Shown here in pieces: positions 12,920-19,708 of a stretch of 24,625 nt of DNA (position 1 is the stretch's first letter; each line of letters begins with the position of its first letter). The stretch is from IMG/VR virus record IMGVR_UViG_3300010885_016855, positions 1 to 24,625 of that record, one strand, 5' to 3'. Made by a program: the position numbers and the translations under genes. The notes under the pieces are model-generated. The model worked only from the letters and a program-made list of their open reading frames with translations, searched no databases and was not told where the DNA came from. Source of the stretch: a virus.

Positions 12920-15565
12920 CTACGGGTTGATCCCAGTGCCGGTTGACACTGCGAACTTCTCGCCGCTCAACGCTTCCATTTCGGCAAGCGCCATAGCGGT
13001 CTGATTGTCGGCTTGGTTCATGGCCATGCGCGACTGGATCTCGGCGGACGTGCGTTCGTCCTCGCGGTCCTGCTGCATGGCGACCTTGGCCATTTCCTGT
13101 TGGGCCTCGGCCTGCGCCATCTGCGCGTCGATCGATGCAAGTTGCTGTTGAAGCGCAAGCTTCTGGGCTTCCAGTGACGCGTCTTGCTGCATCTTCTGGC
13201 CGTCCATCTGCATCTTCTGCGCATCCAACTGGGTGCGCTGCGCCGCAGTTTGCGCATCCATTTGCATCTTCGCCTGATCGAGCATCGCCTTTTGCTGCAT
13301 CTTCTGGCCCTCGATCTGCGCCTGCTGTTGCAGACGTTGCCCCTCGAGTTGCATCTGTTGCTGCGCCGTTTGCGATGCAACCTGCGACGGATCCATCGGC
13401 ATCGGCGGCGCGTACTGCTGGATCATCTGCTGTGCCTGCTCGATGATCGGCGGCAGGTCGGCAAAGACCTCGCCTGCCTGCTCGCTGACCACGGTCGATG
13501 CCTCGGCCAACATACGATCGTACGCCTGCCGGTCTTCCTTCGTGTGGTCCTCTTTGCCAACGGCCTCGAGATCGATGCCGGACACGCTCGACGCGACTTC
13601 GTTCGTCGTCTTCATGTACCAAAGCGCGATGTGTTCCTTGAGGTGGTTGACCATCGGCGCAAGGAACGTCGGCGCGAACAGCGGGCCAGCGCCAAGCATC
13701 GGGTTGAGCATGAAGCTCAGGTGCGTCTTGATGTGCGCGATGTGGTCCTGATCAGGGAACGCCACGATTGCGCGGCCCATAGTCGCGGCCACGTTCTCGT
13801 TCACGGCGTTCTGGTCCTCGGGCTCCTGCGTCGGGTTGAGCAGCGCCTCGAAGTCTGGGATCTTCAGCGTGCCGAGGATCCGCTCCTCGACCTTGCGCAA
13901 ATTGTACAGTTGCGGCAGCATCTGGGCACGTTGTGCCACTGCCTGCACCTGCGCGTAACGCTGCGCCTCGCTGAAGATGTTCGGGTCGGAGACAGGCACG
14001 ACGTCCATCGGCCCCTCGAAGTCGGCGCGCGTGGCCAGCTCTTCGCCTGCCGTCGCCTCGAGCATCTCGTCGTCAAGGTACATCGCGTTGAGGCGGTGCA
14101 GCACGCGCAGCATGCGGCCCATTGCGTCATGCAGTCGGCTGTGGACCGCGTTGAACACGACCATGCCCTGCTCAATGCGAGCCAGCGTCGTGCCGACAGG
14201 CGCATTGGCGTTGCTGTCCGGCAGGTCTTCCATCGACGTGCGGACGACGCCCTTGCCTGCATCGACGAGGAAGCCGAGCAGTTGGAACAATACCGGCGAT
14301 GGCGGGTTGAACGGTAACGGCATCGCAATCTTGCGCACGTCGTCAATGTTCAGGCCGCCCTCGATCTCCTCGACCTGCGTCGGCTGGATGTTCAGCGACT
14401 GGCCGCCACGTGTGCCGCCCTTCAGCTTGAGCATCGTCGGCACGTTCTGGATGTGTGCGCTGTCGAGTAGCGCCCGCATCGCGCCGGTGGCGGCGGCCGA
14501 CAGGCCACCGATCATCTGCGGCAGGCCAATGGGGTACGCGCCGCGCCACGGGATGAACGGGAACTCGATGATCCAGCTCATCTCTTCGCGGGTGTCGTCT
14601 TCCTCGTCCCAGTTGCGGTAGATCGACAGCACCTTGCCGGTCGGCTTGTCGATCGTGATGATGTACGGCGAGGGATCCTCGTCCTCCTCGATCTCGCAGA
14701 TGGCGTAGATCTCGTACACGGTGCGCAGGCCGTCTTCGTTGTAGCTGCTCTCGTCGCGGCCCTCGATCTTGTTGTTCGCCTTCTCGGACAGCGACGGGTC
14801 AGGCTCCATGCTCGGCGCGGCCAGATCCACGTCGCGGTACATGCCAGATTTTACACGTTGCTGGTAGTCGAGGGTCGTGATGTACTGCACGTGCGTCTTG
14901 CGTTGCGCGCTGTAAAAATTTGTTGCGGCGTACGGCAAGTACATGTCGTCGATCATGACGGCGAGGAACGACGGGCGGTTGCGCCGCTCGTCCCAGCCGA
15001 CCTTCAGGTACTGGGCACCACCGAGCGGGAGCTGTGTCAGCATCTGCTCGACCTCGGCGCGTGCCTCCTGCGCCTGAACGCAGAGCTGCCAGTTCATCAG
15101 CGATGACTTGCGCTTCGCCTTCTCAACCTTCTTCTCGTCGGTCTCACCGACGACCATGTCCTTGACCGGACCGTTGGCGGGCCACAGCTCCTTGATGGCG
15201 CGCGCCGCGAAGTCAACGCAGGCCTCGGTCATCATCGGGTGGACGGCCTTCGACGCGCCTTGGAACTGCGCGCCGCCGGGCGCGTCGTCACCGAGGCCGG
15301 TGCGTCGCAAGCCCTCTTCGTACTGCTCGTCGCGCTTCTTGCGCGCCTCCTTGTCCTTGCCGATCAGCTCGAGGAACTGGGTCGAGATACGGCTTAGGTC
15401 CGGTTCGGCCATAGTCTCGGCGAGGTTGTCGTAGAACGCAGTCTCGCCTTCAGCCTCCTCGTCGTCGAGCGTGACGATGGCACCACCGTCCTCGGTGTCC
15501 TCCACGTCGCCCACTTCCATGTCAATGGCGACCATCTCGCCTTCGGGGATCTCGTCTTCTTCCAT
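12920..15565 (-). CDS. Portal protein
   Basis: The 881-residue protein is encoded right after the large terminase and is long for a portal (P22 gp1 has 725 residues). Residues 1-45 are acidic. The portal-like body includes GASKAVHPMMTEACVDFAAR with IKELWPANGPVKDMVVGE, GGAQYLKVGWDERRNRPSFL, WIIEFPFIPWRGAYPIGLPQ, and a stem/crown-like helical region with SMEDLPDSNANAPVGTTLAR. About residues 720-830 form a Gln/Met-rich heptad-like coiled coil (QKMQQKAMLDQAKMQMDAQ), reminiscent of the long barrel helix of P22-type portals. Twelve subunits would form the DNA entry channel and bind terminase. AAGG is eight bases before the ATG. Assignment is strong from context plus motif pattern. Confidence 0.88.
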   Translation of the reverse strand: MEEDEIPEGEMVAIDMEVGDVEDTEDGGAIVTLDDEEAEGETAFYDNLAETMAEPDLSRISTQFLELIGKDKEARKKRDEQYEEGLRRTGLGDDAPGGAQFQGASKAVHPMMTEACVDFAARAIKELWPANGPVKDMVVGETDEKKVEKAKRKSSLMNWQLCVQAQEARAEVEQMLTQLPLGGAQYLKVGWDERRNRPSFLAVMIDDMYLPYAATNFYSAQRKTHVQYITTLDYQQRVKSGMYRDVDLAAPSMEPDPSLSEKANNKIEGRDESSYNEDGLRTVYEIYAICEIEEDEDPSPYIITIDKPTGKVLSIYRNWDEEDDTREEMSWIIEFPFIPWRGAYPIGLPQMIGGLSAAATGAMRALLDSAHIQNVPTMLKLKGGTRGGQSLNIQPTQVEEIEGGLNIDDVRKIAMPLPFNPPSPVLFQLLGFLVDAGKGVVRTSMEDLPDSNANAPVGTTLARIEQGMVVFNAVHSRLHDAMGRMLRVLHRLNAMYLDDEMLEATAGEELATRADFEGPMDVVPVSDPNIFSEAQRYAQVQAVAQRAQMLPQLYNLRKVEERILGTLKIPDFEALLNPTQEPEDQNAVNENVAATMGRAIVAFPDQDHIAHIKTHLSFMLNPMLGAGPLFAPTFLAPMVNHLKEHIALWYMKTTNEVASSVSGIDLEAVGKEDHTKEDRQAYDRMLAEASTVVSEQAGEVFADLPPIIEQAQQMIQQYAPPMPMDPSQVASQTAQQQMQLEGQRLQQQAQIEGQKMQQKAMLDQAKMQMDAQTAAQRTQLDAQKMQMDGQKMQQDASLEAQKLALQQQLASIDAQMAQAEAQQEMAKVAMQQDREDERTSAEIQSRMAMNQADNQTAMALAEMEALSGEKFAVSTGTGINP

Positions 15566-15576
15566 GTCTCAGTCCT

Positions 15577-17040
15577 TCAAGCGGCGTACGGGTTCAGGGT
15601 GACCTTCGGCGGAGGACGGTGGTCCTCAACCTTCTTGGTCTCCTTTACCACCGATACTAGTCGTTTGTCGATGCACAGCCTGACGCACTGCGTCATGGCG
15701 TCCACGTAGTCGTCGTGCTTCACGCTGTTCGGTCCGGTGAACGCGCAGAGCTGCGCCAGCATCGGCTCGACCCACGTGCGCGGGCGGTTCGGGTTCTTGT
15801 CGCTCTCGGGCAGCCAGACGCGCTTGCGTGCGAAGATGTGGCTGACCATGTGCAGGCGCGCGAGCTTGTCAGCACGGCCGGGGTTGTATGCGTACGCCTC
15901 GATGCCTTCGCGCTCGAGCATCTGGCGCAGGCTGATGCCGCTGCCCTTGTCCTCGATCAGGCACAGGTCTGGCTTGCGGCCGGACGTGAACGGCTTGCTG
16001 CTGCCGAACATGGGCTTGATCAGCGCCTCGTCCTCGTCGCCGCCGTATGACACGTTCAGCTCCTTCTTCACGCGCTTGATCAAATCCGGCATGCCCATCT
16101 GCTCCGACCAGCAGTCGAGGACGATGAGCTGGCTCAGGTTCTCCTTGTCGTGGAAGCTGCCAAGCACGACGCACGCGGTGCTGTCCGCGTCGCCTCGCTT
16201 CTTGTCGTACGTCGCCTCGGTGAACGCGGTGTCGAGCGACAGGATGATGTAGTCGAATGCAGGCAGCGGCTTCTTCGCAGGCCAGAGCCGGAAGTCGCTG
16301 CGCTTGACGATGCCCTGCTCCTCTGGATCGATCAGCTCGCCGTACAGCTCCTGCCGCCCGATCGTTGTGCCCTCGTACTGCTCGAGCTGCTTGAAGAAGC
16401 TGTCAGGCAGGTTCGCCTTGTTGTCGAACGTCGAGCCGCGCACGATGATCCGGCCGTCCTGCGGCGCGCTCAACCTGCGGATCAGATCCTTCGGCTTGGG
16501 TGTCGTGGTCCACAACACCTGCGGCGCTGGGCCCAGACGCAGGCCCATCATCGCCATGTCCCACGTCTCTTCGTCATACTGCCACGCGGCCAGCTCGTCG
16601 AACCAGCCGCGCGCGTGCTGTGGGCCGCGCAGTCGCTCAGGCTTCTCAGCCGAGAAGCCACGGATCGTGCTGACGCCACCGGCGATGTTCTTGAGCTTGA
16701 TGTAGTTGCCGGTCTTGTTATGCTCGACGAGCAGCTCAGGCGGCAGCACGGACAGGATCCCTGCTGGGCCTTCCATGCACGTTATCTGAATGTCGCTGTG
16801 CGTCGGCGCGATGACGCAGCTATCGAACCCGCTCGGATCTTGATACGCGGCGCGCGTGATCCACTCGGCACCGACGCGCGTCTTACCGAACCCGCGTCCT
16901 GCCAGATAGCCGCACTCCGTCCACGCTGTGCGCGGCACGATCTGGTTCGGCCGCGCCGTGGCCTTCCACCGGCGCTGCCAGTCGAGATGCACACGCTGCT
17001 CTGGGTGGAGCTTGGCAAGCATGGCGGCGACGTCGGTCAT
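15577..17040 (-). CDS. terL: Terminase large subunit
   Basis: A 487-residue ATPase-nuclease that packages DNA into the procapsid. The ATPase domain has Walker A GRGFGKT (48-54), Walker B RGWFDELAAW with D148 and E149, and a coupling motif WTTTPKP (177-183). The RNase H-like nuclease domain follows: LSLDTAF with D270, LIEDKGSG with E363/D364, and KHDDYVDAMTQ with D447. All expected catalytic acids are present and the length is typical, so it should be functional. Its ATG overlaps the stop of the 57-residue gene (ATGA), and the portal gene starts 11 bases downstream. Confidence 0.96.
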   Translation of the reverse strand: MTDVAAMLAKLHPEQRVHLDWQRRWKATARPNQIVPRTAWTECGYLAGRGFGKTRVGAEWITRAAYQDPSGFDSCVIAPTHSDIQITCMEGPAGILSVLPPELLVEHNKTGNYIKLKNIAGGVSTIRGFSAEKPERLRGPQHARGWFDELAAWQYDEETWDMAMMGLRLGPAPQVLWTTTPKPKDLIRRLSAPQDGRIIVRGSTFDNKANLPDSFFKQLEQYEGTTIGRQELYGELIDPEEQGIVKRSDFRLWPAKKPLPAFDYIILSLDTAFTEATYDKKRGDADSTACVVLGSFHDKENLSQLIVLDCWSEQMGMPDLIKRVKKELNVSYGGDEDEALIKPMFGSSKPFTSGRKPDLCLIEDKGSGISLRQMLEREGIEAYAYNPGRADKLARLHMVSHIFARKRVWLPESDKNPNRPRTWVEPMLAQLCAFTGPNSVKHDDYVDAMTQCVRLCIDKRLVSVVKETKKVEDHRPPPKVTLNPYAA

Positions 17041-17210
17041 CTGCTGCGGTACAAGGACAGCGCGTCGCGCAGTTGGGTGTTCATCTCACGCACCTTGTCG
17101 TACCGATCGCATGCGCGGGACAGCTCGAACTCGAAGCCGTTGCGTTCACGGACGGCCGCATCGAGCTGCGCTTGCAACTCGCGGGCCTTGCGCCAAGGGT
17201 TCCAGATCAC
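17037..17210 (-). CDS. Small coiled-coil protein between terminase subunits (57 aa)
   Basis: A 57-residue helical product starting with GTG at 17210, overlapping the small terminase stop (GTGA), and ending in an ATGA overlap with the large terminase. It reads VIWNPWRKARELQAQLDAAV, then a heptad-like helix with FEFELSRACDRYDKVREMN and LRDALSLYRSR. The double overlap argues for a real coupled gene. It has no membrane segment, so a spanin is unlikely. A role in terminase assembly is possible but unproven. Confidence 0.7.
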   Translation of the reverse strand: MIWNPWRKARELQAQLDAAVRERNGFEFELSRACDRYDKVREMNTQLRDALSLYRSR

Positions 17211-17641
17211 TTGTCGTCTTTCCCAAGCATCGCCTCGGCGAAGGCCAGTGTCAGCGCGATGTTGTCGACGCTGTGATCGACGGCGAACGTCTCGCCTTCC
17301 TTGTTGCCGATCTCGTGTGTCTGCTTCTCGCCGTACTTCTTCGGCTTGAGCTTGCCCATGGCCCACTTGCGTGTGTCGATGCGCACGCGTTTGTCCTGCA
17401 CCTCGATCTGCGGGTCGTCGGCTATCTCGAGGATCTCCTCCAGCATGTCCTCGGTCGCCGCCTCCCGCGCGCGGGCGTATTGCTCGGCGAAGGAAGGGAA
17501 GCGGTCCAGCCACACGTAGACCGTCGATGCATTGGGAAACTCTTTGCCCTTGCACAGCTTGCGCAAGCTCACGCCCTCAGTCAGCCTGTCACAGATGAGG
17601 TCACCCATCTCCTGCGTGTACGTACTAGGTCTTCCAGTCAT
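17207..17641 (-). CDS. terS: Terminase small subunit (Sf6 gp1-like)
   Basis: A 144-residue protein that resembles the small terminase of phage Sf6 along its length. The N-terminal DNA-binding domain has GRPSTYTQEMGDLICDRL and a helix-turn-helix with SLRKLCKGKEFPNASTVYVW. The oligomerisation helices include AREAATEDMLEEILEIADD, and the signature RVRIDTRKWAMGKLKPKKYG follows at about 90-109. The protein would recognise the packaging site and load the large subunit. The ATG at 17641 is chosen over an in-frame start at 17740 because homology begins there and GGAG lies nine bases upstream. It is the first gene of the leftward operon. Confidence 0.88.
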   Translation of the reverse strand: MTGRPSTYTQEMGDLICDRLTEGVSLRKLCKGKEFPNASTVYVWLDRFPSFAEQYARAREAATEDMLEEILEIADDPQIEVQDKRVRIDTRKWAMGKLKPKKYGEKQTHEIGNKEGETFAVDHSVDNIALTLAFAEAMLGKDDK

Positions 17642-17683
17642 GTCTGCTTGCTCCGTAATCCGACAGGGCTTCCAGTCGCGAGC

Positions 17684-17712
17684 TATATACGCCTCCTCGA
17701 AACAAGAGACAA
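17684..17712 (-). promoter_or_regulatory. Candidate sigma-70-like promoter of the leftward structural operon
   Basis: Reading leftward, TTGTCT (17712-17707) and TATATA (17689-17684) are separated by 17 bases. Each hexamer matches the consensus at four of six positions. Initiation would fall near 17677, giving a leader of roughly 36 bases before the small terminase ATG. It is the only such pairing I noticed between the repeat region and the gene. Confidence 0.4.
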
Positions 17713-17815
17713 CCCCTAGCGTCAAAACGGTGCAACGCAACGCAACACGAAGGGTAAAGTTTCAGCGTCATCTTCTCACCGCAACGCACCGCAAACAGCG
17801 TGCAACACGCAACAC

Positions 17816-17850
17816 GAGAGGGCCTATATCGTAGATATAGAGGCCTCCTC
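17816..17850. other. Imperfect hairpin between the divergent arms
   Basis: CTATATC (17824-17830) and GATATAG (17834-17840) form a perfect 7-base inverted repeat with a GTA loop. After a two-base bulge, GGC pairs with GCC and an outer imperfect stem extends to 17816/17850. It sits left of the densest repeat block and can form in either transcript. A bidirectional terminator or a protein site is possible. Confidence 0.45.
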
Positions 17851-17874
17851 GGTGTTGCAAGTAGCATTGCAACA

Positions 17875-17917
17875 TGCAACACGAGGTGCGTGTTGCATCG
17901 TGTTGCACGTGTTGCAA
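17875..17917 (+). repeat. 43-base direct repeat, copy 1
   Basis: Matches copy 2 (17997-18039) at 40 of 43 positions. It starts with an imperfect inverted repeat, TGCAACACG against CGTGTTGCA (nine-base arms, five-base centre), followed by two more GTTGCA units spaced 10 and 9 bases apart. The roughly helical-turn spacing would place bound proteins on one DNA face. Confidence 0.85.
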
Positions 17918-17996
17918 TGGCCAAAAACACCAGCATCTCTGCGGTACTGGTAAAATATTACTCGTGTTGCATCTGCCTGCACCACGATGCACTTGT

Positions 17997-18039
17997 TGCA
18001 ACACGAGGCTCGTGTTGCACCGTGTTGCACGTGTTGCAA
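17997..18039 (+). repeat. 43-base direct repeat, copy 2, with perfect palindrome
   Basis: Begins 122 bases after copy 1. Its first 23 bases are a perfect inverted repeat: arms TGCAACACGAG and CTCGTGTTGCA around one G, as expected for a dimeric DNA-binding protein. Two more GTTGCA units follow at 18024 and 18033. A TGTTGCAACA palindrome overlaps its left edge (17994-18003). Confidence 0.88.
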
Positions 18040-18069
18040 AATAACATGTAAAAAAATGCAAATAGGCTA

Positions 18070-18112
18070 TTGCAACCCCTGATTACCTGTGCCATTAGGG
18101 TGCATCAGCAAC
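18070..18112 (+). promoter_or_regulatory. Composite promoter-like element, copy 1
   Basis: TTGCAAC (18070-18076), 13 bases, TGCCA (18090-18094), 8 bases, CATCAGCAAC (ending 18112), then GGAG nine bases on. The element precedes the first right-arm gene (ATG at 18133). Spacing is identical to the copies at 19160 and 21952 while the intervening bases differ, which marks functional parts. TTGCAAC may be the -35 region or an activator site, and GCCATTAG the -10 region. Confidence 0.65.
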
Positions 18113-18132
18113 GAAGAAACGGAGTACACAAC

Positions 18133-18429
18133 ATGACCGACCTAGACCAGTTAATCGCCGAGATGGAAGCAGCGACCGTTGAGATCTCGATCAACGATCT
18201 GAACTCAGCCCAGCGCCGCGCAGCCGATAATTTGATCAGCTCAGTCACCTTTGGTGACTTTGAAACCAAGAAGCTGTCGGTCACGCGCTTCAACAATCGC
18301 CGTTCAGTCACGGTATACATTGAGAGCGGACTTCCGAACGACGAAGGCACGATGGCTTCAATCTTCGGACGTCTCGAACGCCACGTCACTATCGGCCCAC
18401 GTGGTGCCGTAAAGAACATCAGCCGTTAA
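18133..18429 (+). CDS. First right-arm gene, hypothetical (98 aa)
   Basis: A 98-residue protein starting MTDLDQLIAEMEAATVEISI, with a basic-acidic core (SAQRRAADNLISSVTFGD, TRFNNRRSVTVYIESG) and ending RHVTIGPRGAVKNISR. The ATG at 18133 has GGAG eight bases upstream; an in-frame TTG at 18070 lies in the promoter element and is rejected as start. Being directly behind the control region and followed by a stable hairpin, it is probably an abundantly expressed early gene. No family recognised; a DNA-binding or host-takeover role is guesswork. Confidence 0.75.
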   Translation: MTDLDQLIAEMEAATVEISINDLNSAQRRAADNLISSVTFGDFETKKLSVTRFNNRRSVTVYIESGLPNDEGTMASIFGRLERHVTIGPRGAVKNISR

Positions 18430-18435
18430 CCCACC

Positions 18436-18451
18436 GGGGGCTTCGGCCCCC
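18436..18451 (+). terminator. UUCG hairpin after the first right-arm gene
   Basis: GGGGGC and GCCCCC pair around a UUCG loop, seven bases after the stop at 18429. No U tract follows. The next ribosome binding site is preceded by ATCAGCAAC (18457-18465), the same leader as in the composite promoter elements but without TTGCAAC. Partial termination or transcript processing would separate gene 1 from the rest. Confidence 0.55.
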
Positions 18452-18479
18452 ACCCTATCAGCAACAGGAGTACCTAATA

Positions 18480-18644
18480 ATGGATAAAGATTTAATAGAC
18501 GCATTGAAGCGCATTAGCATGGTTGCCCACTATAGCTTAGATGAGCGCGACTCGCGGGACGAAATGGCAAAGACATTAGCCTACATTATTGACGAAGTGG
18601 CCGAAACACTCGCAGAAACAAAAGCAAAGGGGACCGCGTCATGA
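18480..18644 (+). CDS. Hypothetical small protein (54 aa)
   Basis: A 54-residue helical acidic-basic product (MDKDLIDALKRISMVAHYSL, then RDEMAKTLAYIIDEVAETLA). AGGAG (18466-18470) lies nine bases before the ATG, and the gene overlaps the next by four bases (ATGA), which supports it. More AT-rich than its neighbours. No family recognised. Confidence 0.65.
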   Translation: MDKDLIDALKRISMVAHYSLDERDSRDEMAKTLAYIIDEVAETLAETKAKGTAS

Positions 18645-18838
18645 AAGTACGTTTAGACCGCAAGTGCCCTAACACCCAGAAGTGGGACCATGTCGCCGAC
18701 TTCCGGTACGCCGCCGACGCGCGGCCGTGTGCCACGCTCCTGAGCAAGCTCGACGATGGCGTGTACTGCGTGACCGACAGCCGCTGGCCTGACGAGGGCC
18801 TCAACATCACTGTCTTCGTCAATGGTGAAGTCGTATGA
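18641..18838 (+). CDS. Hypothetical protein (65 aa)
   Basis: A 65-residue protein, MKVRLDRKCPNTQKWDHVAD, with three cysteines (CP, RPCATL, YCVTD), a beta-rich layout and a terminal VFVNGEVV. ATGA overlaps on both sides indicate a coupled operon. No recognised domain. Confidence 0.68.
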   Translation: MKVRLDRKCPNTQKWDHVADFRYAADARPCATLLSKLDDGVYCVTDSRWPDEGLNITVFVNGEVV

Positions 18839-18924
18839 TCGCACACATCATTGTCACAACGATGTTCTGGGGCGTCCTCGCCCTAGCCGTCACCACCATC
18901 GTCATCACCTTGGAAGGCAAATAA
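18835..18924 (+). CDS. 29-residue predicted single-pass membrane protein
   Basis: The product begins MIAHIIVTTMFWGVLALAV and continues as TTIVITLEGK, so almost the whole chain is one hydrophobic helix with a short charged end. It is coupled to the upstream gene by ATGA and to the next by a one-base gap. Small phage membrane proteins of this kind can act on the host envelope (superinfection exclusion, holin-like or enzyme-modulating roles), but which applies here is unknown. Its shortness keeps confidence moderate. Confidence 0.55.
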   Translation: MIAHIIVTTMFWGVLALAVTTIVITLEGK

Positions 18925-18925
18925 C

Positions 18926-19156
18926 ATGGACGACATCCAACTTCTGTACACCCTCGAGATGCGGCGCAACTTGACCGACATGCGCGACACGCTGGGCCGC
19001 CTGCTCGCCGACCTCGATGTAGCCGAGAGCTACAGTGACGCGGGTACGCAGGCCGCCTTCGTCCGCCACTGGCGCGACGTCATGCACGCAAGGCTCGATC
19101 GCGCAGCCGTGTCGCTCGGCAAGGCGGCGCAGGACGCACAAGGCGCATTGAAATAG
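18926..19156 (+). CDS. Hypothetical helical protein (76 aa)
   Basis: A 76-residue alpha-helical protein: LLYTLEMRRNLTDMRDTLGR, RLLADLDVAESY, and a final helix RAAVSLGKAAQDAQGALK. The coding frame follows the micro-protein by one base, and GGAAGG upstream can serve as ribosome site. It is the last gene before the second composite promoter. No named family. Confidence 0.7.
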   Translation: MDDIQLLYTLEMRRNLTDMRDTLGRLLADLDVAESYSDAGTQAAFVRHWRDVMHARLDRAAVSLGKAAQDAQGALK

Positions 19157-19159
19157 TTC

Positions 19160-19202
19160 TTGCAACTTCTGCTTGCATCTGCCAAGAAGCATCATCAGCA
19201 AC
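19160..19202 (+). promoter_or_regulatory. Composite promoter-like element, copy 2
   Basis: TTGCAAC at 19160, 13 bases, TGCCA at 19180, 8 bases, CATCAGCAAC ending 19202, then GGAG. Bases 19178-19210 are identical to 21970-22002 (33 bases), although the N13 spacers differ almost completely. It opens the transcription unit starting at 19218. Confidence 0.68.
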
Positions 19203-19217
19203 ACGGAGACCCCGATT

Positions 19218-19451
19218 ATGACTACCTTAGCCAGAGCCCAGCGCGCCATCGACAAGGCCCGCATACCCCTCGACCTCGTTCGCGGTGAGGGCTACCACTA
19301 CTTCGTCTATGACGACCGTGGCCCCAACTACGAGACCCTGTCGATCATGGTCCCGTACACCAATACGTACTCGGCCGCCGAGTGGGTCAACCAAGCCGGT
19401 CTGGCGCACATCGAGATTGAAGAGCGCATCAAGAAGGGAGCAGCGGCATGA
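19218..19451 (+). CDS. Hypothetical protein (77 aa)
   Basis: A 77-residue protein, MTTLARAQRAIDKARIPLDL, then VRGEGYHYFVYDDRGPNYET, a strand-forming middle and a charged helix IEIEERIKKGAAA. The ATG at 19218 is supported by GGAG in the conserved leader, nine bases upstream; an in-frame start at 19173 would lie inside the promoter element. The aromatic YHYFVYDD segment suggests a compact alpha-beta fold. No family recognised. Confidence 0.7.
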   Translation: MTTLARAQRAIDKARIPLDLVRGEGYHYFVYDDRGPNYETLSIMVPYTNTYSAAEWVNQAGLAHIEIEERIKKGAAA

Positions 19452-19708
19452 TCCGTCCAATACTTAACCTCAACGGCAGCAGCGCCTTCGACCTGATCGA
19501 CCAGCGCCGCCACGCCATGGACGCACTGCTCGAGGCTATCGAGGCGCTCAAGCAATGCACGCCAAACGGCCGCGACTACCCCGGTCACTACGACCGCTGC
19601 ATCGCCGACCGCGACACCCACTTCGACCGACTGGCCGCGCTGCACACGCTGCGCGAAGAGCTGCTCGACGAGGCACTACACATCCAGAAGCAGGAGAGAG
19701 TAACATGA
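19448..19708 (+). CDS. Hypothetical protein (86 aa)
   Basis: An 86-residue largely helical protein, with AFDLIDQRRHAMDALLEAIE and a His/Cys-bearing segment (QCTPNGRDYPGHYDRCIADR), then a long helix to the end. ATGA overlaps bound it on both sides. Cys and His are spaced loosely and do not form a clear zinc finger. No named family. Confidence 0.7.
   Translation: MIRPILNLNGSSAFDLIDQRRHAMDALLEAIEALKQCTPNGRDYPGHYDRCIADRDTHFDRLAALHTLREELLDEALHIQKQERVT

Larger units (their letters stand above)
17731..18076. repeat. GTTGCA/TGCAAC repeat cluster in the divergent control region
   Basis: Fifteen hexamers lie in 346 bases. TGCAAC occurs at 17731, 17801, 17868, 17875, 17997 and 18071. GTTGCA occurs at 17854, 17892, 17902, 17911, 17966, 17995, 18014, 18024 and 18033. 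By chance about 0.2 would be expected on both strands. Most copies extend to CGTGTTGCA or TGCAACACG. TGCAAC dominates left of about 17885 and GTTGCA dominates to the right, so the cluster is roughly mirror-symmetric. The region between the first genes of the two arms (17642-18132) contains no convincing gene. It could be a multi-site operator for a phage regulator or an iteron-type replication origin. Confidence 0.85.

Noticed and set aside
13184-14317. Long plus-strand open frame of 377 codons opposite the portal gene
   Set aside because: It is antisense to a clear portal gene, has Arg/Leu/His-rich shadow composition and no ribosome site or motif. It reflects GC-rich codon bias.
16150-17349. 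399-codon plus-strand frame opposite the large terminase
   Set aside because: Antisense shadow with no domain pattern, whereas the minus strand carries all terminase motifs.
17037-17555. A 172-codon minus frame covering most of the small terminase
   Set aside because: It overlaps the recognised small terminase. Only its last 57 codons, from the GTG at 17210, are supported by coupling at both ends.
17800-18051. Short open frames on both strands across the divergent control region
   Set aside because: Cys/His/Thr-rich translations of the GTTGCA repeats, without ribosome sites; the region is better read as regulatory DNA.
17731-18076. GTTGCA repeats as a CRISPR array or tRNA-like region
   Set aside because: Unit spacing is irregular, units face both ways, and there are no constant-length spacers or cloverleaf.
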